Below are positions 14,473 to 17,325 of a stretch of DNA of 17,325 nt, in pieces. Positions within the stretch are counted from its first letter, which is position 1. Each line of letters opens with the position of its first letter. The stretch covers positions 1 through 17,325 of the forward strand of contig CALXJO010000009.1 in NCBI GenBank assembly GCA_944388645.1, in the 5' to 3' direction. Origin of the DNA: an uncultured Clostridia bacterium. Lineage in GTDB: Bacteria > Bacillota > Clostridia > TANB77 > CAG-508. A model generated the notes under the pieces. The model had not been told where the DNA came from, ran no database searches, and saw only the letters and a list, made by a program, of their open reading frames with translations. The translations under genes and the position numbers were made by a program.

Positions 14473-15165
14473 CTATGAATTTACGTTTTTTTCAATATTT
14501 TTCTGAGATATTAAATTAATTATTTTAATTTTACTATTAAATCTTCTGTTTTCTCTAATTATAATTATCCACAAATATATTATAATAAGTATAATTGCAA
14601 TATTTTTATACATTAGTACAAAAATGCTTGCTAAAGCTGTTAATATTATAATAATTATATTTGATATTTTATTTGTAATTATATATGAGCTTTTTAAGCC
14701 TAAAAATATGTATGTAATATTTTTTAAAATTCTTCCTCCATCCAATGGATAGATTGGAATCATGTTAAATATGAATATTAAAATATTTGCATATATCATT
14801 AAGTCTAAAGGAATATTTAGTAGTGTTTGGTTTTGGGTTATCATGTTATATATGAATAAGATTATTATAAGTATTATGTTTGTAAGTGGCCCTGCTAAGG
14901 CAATTAAAATTTGTTTTATTGCAAGTAAATTTCCTTGTTTTATTTTTACATTGTAGTTTATGCATTCTGCTTTAAATGAAATTGAAAATCCTGTTGGAAT
15001 AATTGATAAAGCCTCTGGTTTAAATCCTAAAAATAATCCCATGAAAAAATGTCCAAGTTCATGAATTAAAGCAAATATCATTAATAATGCATATATTTCT
15101 ATTTGTCTTGTGATAATAAATATAGCCAAAAACAGAAATATTTTTAAATCAATTTTTATAGTCAT
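14473..15165 (-). CDS. spoIVFB: M50 intramembrane metalloprotease, SpoIVFB-like
   Basis: Polytopic zinc protease of the site-2 family without a PDZ domain. The zinc motif HELGH is at 35-39 in the second membrane segment, and NMIPIYPLDGGR (134-145) supplies D142. AGPLTN at about 91-96 is a family feature. The 230-residue length and about six membrane segments fit SpoIVFB, which in Bacillus cuts pro-sigma-K in the outer forespore membrane. The assignment rests mainly on the M23-domain membrane protein just upstream (15-base gap), matching spoIVFA-spoIVFB. The ATG at 15165 has AGAGG nine bases upstream. I see no C-terminal CBS domain, unlike B. subtilis SpoIVFB, although the short C-terminal tail is basic. 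A general M50 protease is the alternative. Confidence 0.8.
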   Translation of the reverse strand: MTIKIDLKIFLFLAIFIITRQIEIYALLMIFALIHELGHFFMGLFLGFKPEALSIIPTGFSISFKAECINYNVKIKQGNLLAIKQILIALAGPLTNIILIIILFIYNMITQNQTLLNIPLDLMIYANILIFIFNMIPIYPLDGGRILKNITYIFLGLKSSYIITNKISNIIIIILTALASIFVLMYKNIAIILIIIYLWIIIIRENRRFNSKIKIINLISQKNIEKNVNS

Positions 15166-15180
15166 ATTTCTTTTCCTCTC

Positions 15181-16074
15181 TTATGATAATATTTCTTCTG
15201 GATTTACAAATCTGTCTTGTCTTCTTATTTCAAAATGTAAATGTGGACCAGTTGCTCTTCCAGTTTCTCCAACTTCGGCTATTTTATCTCCTTGTTTTAC
15301 TGTAGCACCTTCTTCTACATATAATTTATTACAATGAGCATATAATGTTGCAATTTCTCCATTTTCTATTTTTAAATGATTTCCATAATCTCCTTGACCT
15401 GAGGCAAGAGTTACAGTTCCATCTACTGCTGCAATTATTGTGTCTCCAATATTTCCTGCTATATCTATTCCATAATGATTGGCAGAAACAATGTCTGTTG
15501 GTGTTCTTGTTCCAAAACCAGATGTTATAACTCCTGTTAATGGCCATATTATATTTATATTTTGTTTTATGTATTCAATATCTAATTGCTCCTGTGTCTT
15601 TTCTTCTGCAGTTTGTTCTGGCTCATCAGTTCCTCCTATTCCTTCTTGTGTTTCATTTATTACTTCGCTATTTATTACTTCTTGTATATTATTATTTTCA
15701 GTATTATTAATTTCTTCATTTACTTGTTCATTATTTTCGTCTGGGTTTACTTTAAGACTATTAAAGTAACTGTTTGCAATATTTCTTAAACTATCAAAAC
15801 TTATATCATAAGATAATATTTCTTTAGCTTTATTTATTATGTCCCTAGAAAAAATCTGTTCTGAATTACTTATGGTAAAGATAATAGCATATATAATAGT
15901 ACATACAATCATTTGTAGTACCATTTTCTTTATTAGTTTTCTTTTACCTGCTTCAGAGTCTATTTTTTCTTCTTTTACTCTACGAGCTTGGTAGTTATTT
16001 CTATAATAATTTCTTCTATTATAGATTTCTTCTGCTCGTTTTATTCTTTCCTCTGGAGTCATTGTTCTTTCCAT
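15181..16074 (-). CDS. spoIVFA: Membrane-anchored M23 (LytM) peptidase-domain protein, SpoIVFA-like
   Basis: A 297-residue single-pass protein with a basic cytoplasmic N-terminus (1-49), one membrane segment (about 50-69), an Asn/Glu-rich linker (about 110-165), and a C-terminal M23 domain (about 177-297). The metal and catalytic residues are complete: H200 and D204 in NHYGID, H247 in YAH, and H278/H280 in GPHLHFE, so active peptidoglycan cleavage is possible. In Bacillus, SpoIVFA holds SpoIVFB inactive and carries a LytM-like domain; SpoIIQ is another M23 spore protein. The M50 gene directly downstream favours SpoIVFA. The ATG at 16074 has GAGGTG five bases upstream, inside the 3' arm of a hairpin (16081-16124). 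Confidence 0.82.
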   Translation of the reverse strand: MERTMTPEERIKRAEEIYNRRNYYRNNYQARRVKEEKIDSEAGKRKLIKKMVLQMIVCTIIYAIIFTISNSEQIFSRDIINKAKEILSYDISFDSLRNIANSYFNSLKVNPDENNEQVNEEINNTENNNIQEVINSEVINETQEGIGGTDEPEQTAEEKTQEQLDIEYIKQNINIIWPLTGVITSGFGTRTPTDIVSANHYGIDIAGNIGDTIIAAVDGTVTLASGQGDYGNHLKIENGEIATLYAHCNKLYVEEGATVKQGDKIAEVGETGRATGPHLHFEIRRQDRFVNPEEILS

Positions 16075-16080
16075 AAAAAC

Positions 16081-16124
16081 ACCTCTTCCTTTGTTTTATA
16101 AATTTATATTCCAAAGAAAGAGGT
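16081..16124. promoter_or_regulatory. Hairpin covering the spoIVFA-like ribosome site
   Basis: On the minus strand ACCTCTTTCTTTG (16124-16112) pairs with CAAAGGAAGAGGT (16093-16081), 13 pairs with one G-U. The 3' arm contains the GAGGTG ribosome site, and TTTTT then ATG follow directly. It is either a terminator after the upstream gene or a translation-blocking leader hairpin. On the plus strand it is followed by TTTT as well. Confidence 0.7.
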
Positions 16125-16137
16125 TTTATTCATGTTA

Positions 16138-16539
16138 TTAAAATATTATAGCAAACGATATACTAACAATAGTTGTAAGTCCTAAGAAAATATTAAGTAT
16201 TCTTAGTCTTTTATATCTTCCTTCTATTTTTTTTGCCTTTTTTTCGTTTAAACTATTGTCCATTTTATTTATATAATTTGTAACTACCATTTCAGCTTCT
16301 TTTATTACATATTTTCTATTTTCTTTTTTTATTTTTTCTATTTTCTTTAAATCTTCTTCATTCATGTATCCTTGTATAACTTTATGCTTTTCATTATATT
16401 CTTCTTGCTCAGTTGCCAAATCAGAATAATTAAAGTCTTTTGTTTTCTTTTTATCTTTAATAACCATTATAGCTTCATCTATTAAATTAGATGGTAAATT
16501 TTTCAAAATAATTATATTCTTTATATTCTCTTTATCCAT
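16138..16539 (-). CDS. Unknown tail-anchored protein, 133 residues
   Basis: I do not recognise this protein. The N-terminus starts MDKENIKNIIILKNLPSNL and predicts a short amphipathic region. The middle (about 30-108) is strongly charged, rich in Lys and Glu, and probably helical or coiled. A single hydrophobic segment lies at the extreme C-terminus (about 114-133, ending SISFAIIF), so most of the protein should face the cytoplasm in a tail-anchored topology. The ATG at 16539 has AGGAGG five bases upstream, so expression looks real. It lies between yyaC and the SpoIVFA-like gene, all on one strand, which suggests a sporulation role by context only. A bitopic regulator of its neighbours is possible. 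Confidence 0.72.
   Translation of the reverse strand: MDKENIKNIIILKNLPSNLIDEAIMVIKDKKKTKDFNYSDLATEQEEYNEKHKVIQGYMNEEDLKKIEKIKKENRKYVIKEAEMVVTNYINKMDNSLNEKKAKKIEGRYKRLRILNIFLGLTTIVSISFAIIF
16145..16153 (-). promoter_or_regulatory. Possible extended -10 promoter of the spoIVFA-like gene
   Basis: TGC-TATAAT (16153-16145) within the last codons of the upstream gene would start transcription near 16138, giving a leader with the hairpin at 16124-16081. There is no clear -35. A sigma-E type element was looked for and not found. Confidence 0.35.
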
Positions 16540-16548
16540 GGTTTCCTC

Positions 16549-16573
16549 CTATATAAATATCTTATTTATATAG
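16549..16573. repeat. Perfect 11-bp inverted repeat abutting a ribosome site
   Basis: CTATATAAATA (16549-16559) and TATTTATATAG (16563-16573) are perfect complements around a 3-base loop. On the minus strand it ends in the AGGAGG site of the 133-residue gene, sharing its first bases. A structure of only A-U pairs would be marginally stable. Confidence 0.6.
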
Positions 16574-16586
16574 AAATTATTTCCAA

Positions 16587-17069
16587 TTAAAATGTTTTTA
16601 TACTTTTTTTAGGAATTATAGAATAAATTATTTTTAATACTTTTTTACTGATACTTTCTATTTCTTCTAATGTTACTTTATTTAATGCTTCTTTATTTTT
16701 TTCTACATTATGATAGTTTTGGGCTACTATGCCCTTTATAATTATATCACCAGTTATTAACCTGCCTTTATTTATGCTTTTTCCAACATTTATATTAGAA
16801 GTGTTAATGCTAACTTCTCCTATATTGTTTTTATTTCCCAATGCAGAGTCTATTATTATAATTTTGCTGTATTCATTTTTGTTTATTTGCTCTATTGCTG
16901 TTTCTATTTTACTATACACAAGCGGACTTGTTATTGTTCCAAGTACTTCTATTTTTGTGTTCTTTTCCATCTGATTTTTGTTTTTTAATATAATAGAACC
17001 AACAAGTGGTCCTAAACTATCTCCAACAATTTTACTATTGCCTATACAAATAAATAAAATCTTCTCCAA
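16587..17069 (-). CDS. yyaC: YyaC-family (DUF1256) spore protein
   Basis: Homologue of B. subtilis YyaC, a spore-associated protein with a fold like the germination protease GPR; whether it is a protease is not established. The 160-residue protein shows the family blocks: ICIGNSKIVGDSLGPLVG (7-24), VLGTITSPLV (42-51), IIIDSALGN (71-79), and a final GDIIIKGIVA (106-115). It is shorter than the roughly 200 residues of the Bacillus protein, mostly at the termini. The start is TTG at 17069 with GGAGG six bases upstream; no other start fits. It follows the unnamed upstream gene by 12 bases and precedes the 133-residue gene. In B. subtilis yyaC lies close to oriC, as does rpsF-ssb-rpsR. Confidence 0.9.
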   Translation of the reverse strand: MEKILFICIGNSKIVGDSLGPLVGSIILKNKNQMEKNTKIEVLGTITSPLVYSKIETAIEQINKNEYSKIIIIDSALGNKNNIGEVSINTSNINVGKSINKGRLITGDIIIKGIVAQNYHNVEKNKEALNKVTLEEIESISKKVLKIIYSIIPKKSIKTF

Positions 17070-17081
17070 GAAAATCCTCCA

Positions 17082-17325
17082 TTATAGTTTATAATATTTA
17101 TCTCTACTTATGATAATATCTATGTTTTTCATTTTAATGTATTCATTATTTATTTTTTGTGAAAAACCAGCTACTTCATTTGATAATATAATTGTATTAC
17201 AGTTGTTTGCTATTAATTCATCTATTTTTGAATCCACATCATCATTATCTTTTAGAGAAATAACATTAAACCCAAGATTTTCTGGAACTCTAAAACTATT
17301 TTTATCACTTTCAGACTTTATCCAA
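17082..17325 (-). CDS. Unknown protein, C-terminal 81 residues (5' end outside window)
   Basis: An open frame enters from the right edge and stops with TAA at 17082-17084. The visible 81 residues end ISRDKYYKL. The pattern LGFNVISLKD, then IDELIANNCNTIILSNEVAG, then a final IDIIIS alternates strands and helices in a small alpha/beta domain. It recalls ATP-synthase F subunit-like domains, but this is only a shape resemblance. It is probably co-transcribed with yyaC, which begins 12 bases downstream with its ribosome site next to the stop codon. I assign no function. Confidence 0.75.
   Translation of the reverse strand, partial: WIKSESDKNSFRVPENLGFNVISLKDNDDVDSKIDELIANNCNTIILSNEVAGFSQKINNEYIKMKNIDIIISRDKYYKL

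Noticed and set aside
1..17325. CRISPR array, tRNA or rRNA genes, integrase or transposase genes
   Set aside because: I looked for regularly spaced repeats, cloverleaf arms and recombinase motifs and saw none.

Overview
The window is A+T-rich DNA from a spore-forming, Gram-positive, Clostridia-like member of the Bacillota. The evidence is a Gram-positive PolC replicase, a T-box leader in front of glycyl-tRNA synthetase, strong AGGAGG ribosome sites with occasional TTG starts, a sortase with an LPXTG protein, and spore-type genes (a YyaC homologue and a SpoIVFA/SpoIVFB-like pair). Nearly every gene is on the minus strand; the sortase is the only convincing plus-strand gene. No tRNA, rRNA, CRISPR array or transposase gene was seen.

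Region by region. (1) 1-1226: the first 274 codons of a dimeric-type glycyl-tRNA synthetase, its T-box leader with terminator, and a near-consensus sigma-A promoter. (2) 1285-1363: five DnaA-box-like nonamers within about 80 bp. (3) 1448-1842: a self-contained cassette (promoter, RBS, 82-codon gene, terminator) of clearly higher G+C than its surroundings. (4) 1880-6790: a small DUF1294 membrane protein and polC, separated by a short repeat block. (5) 7032-11185: pyrH-frr-uppS-cdsA-rseP, a compact operon for UMP kinase, ribosome recycling, undecaprenyl-PP and CDP-diacylglycerol synthesis and a site-2 protease; dxr and proS, often part of this cluster, are absent. (6) 11516-12608: a sortase convergent with a small LPQTG surface protein, sharing a terminator. 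(7) 12752-13932: the rpsF-ssb-rpsR operon with its own promoter. (8) 13941-17325: a YqeG-like HAD phosphatase, an M50 protease (SpoIVFB-like), an M23-domain membrane protein (SpoIVFA-like), an unknown tail-anchored protein, YyaC, and the 3' part of an unknown gene.

The two stretches over 300 bp without a gene are both accounted for. 825-1495 holds the T-box leader, promoter, DnaA-box cluster and cassette terminator. 11186-11515 holds the pyrH promoter, a long palindromic repeat and the sortase upstream region.

Most genes are core cellular functions. The less ordinary material is between them: the DnaA-box cluster, the foreign-looking cassette, two related palindromic elements of about 100 bp (6883-6983 and 11325-11424), extra hairpins ahead of the T-box, and hairpins that overlap ribosome sites in the spore gene region. 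I do not see a clear new multi-gene system.
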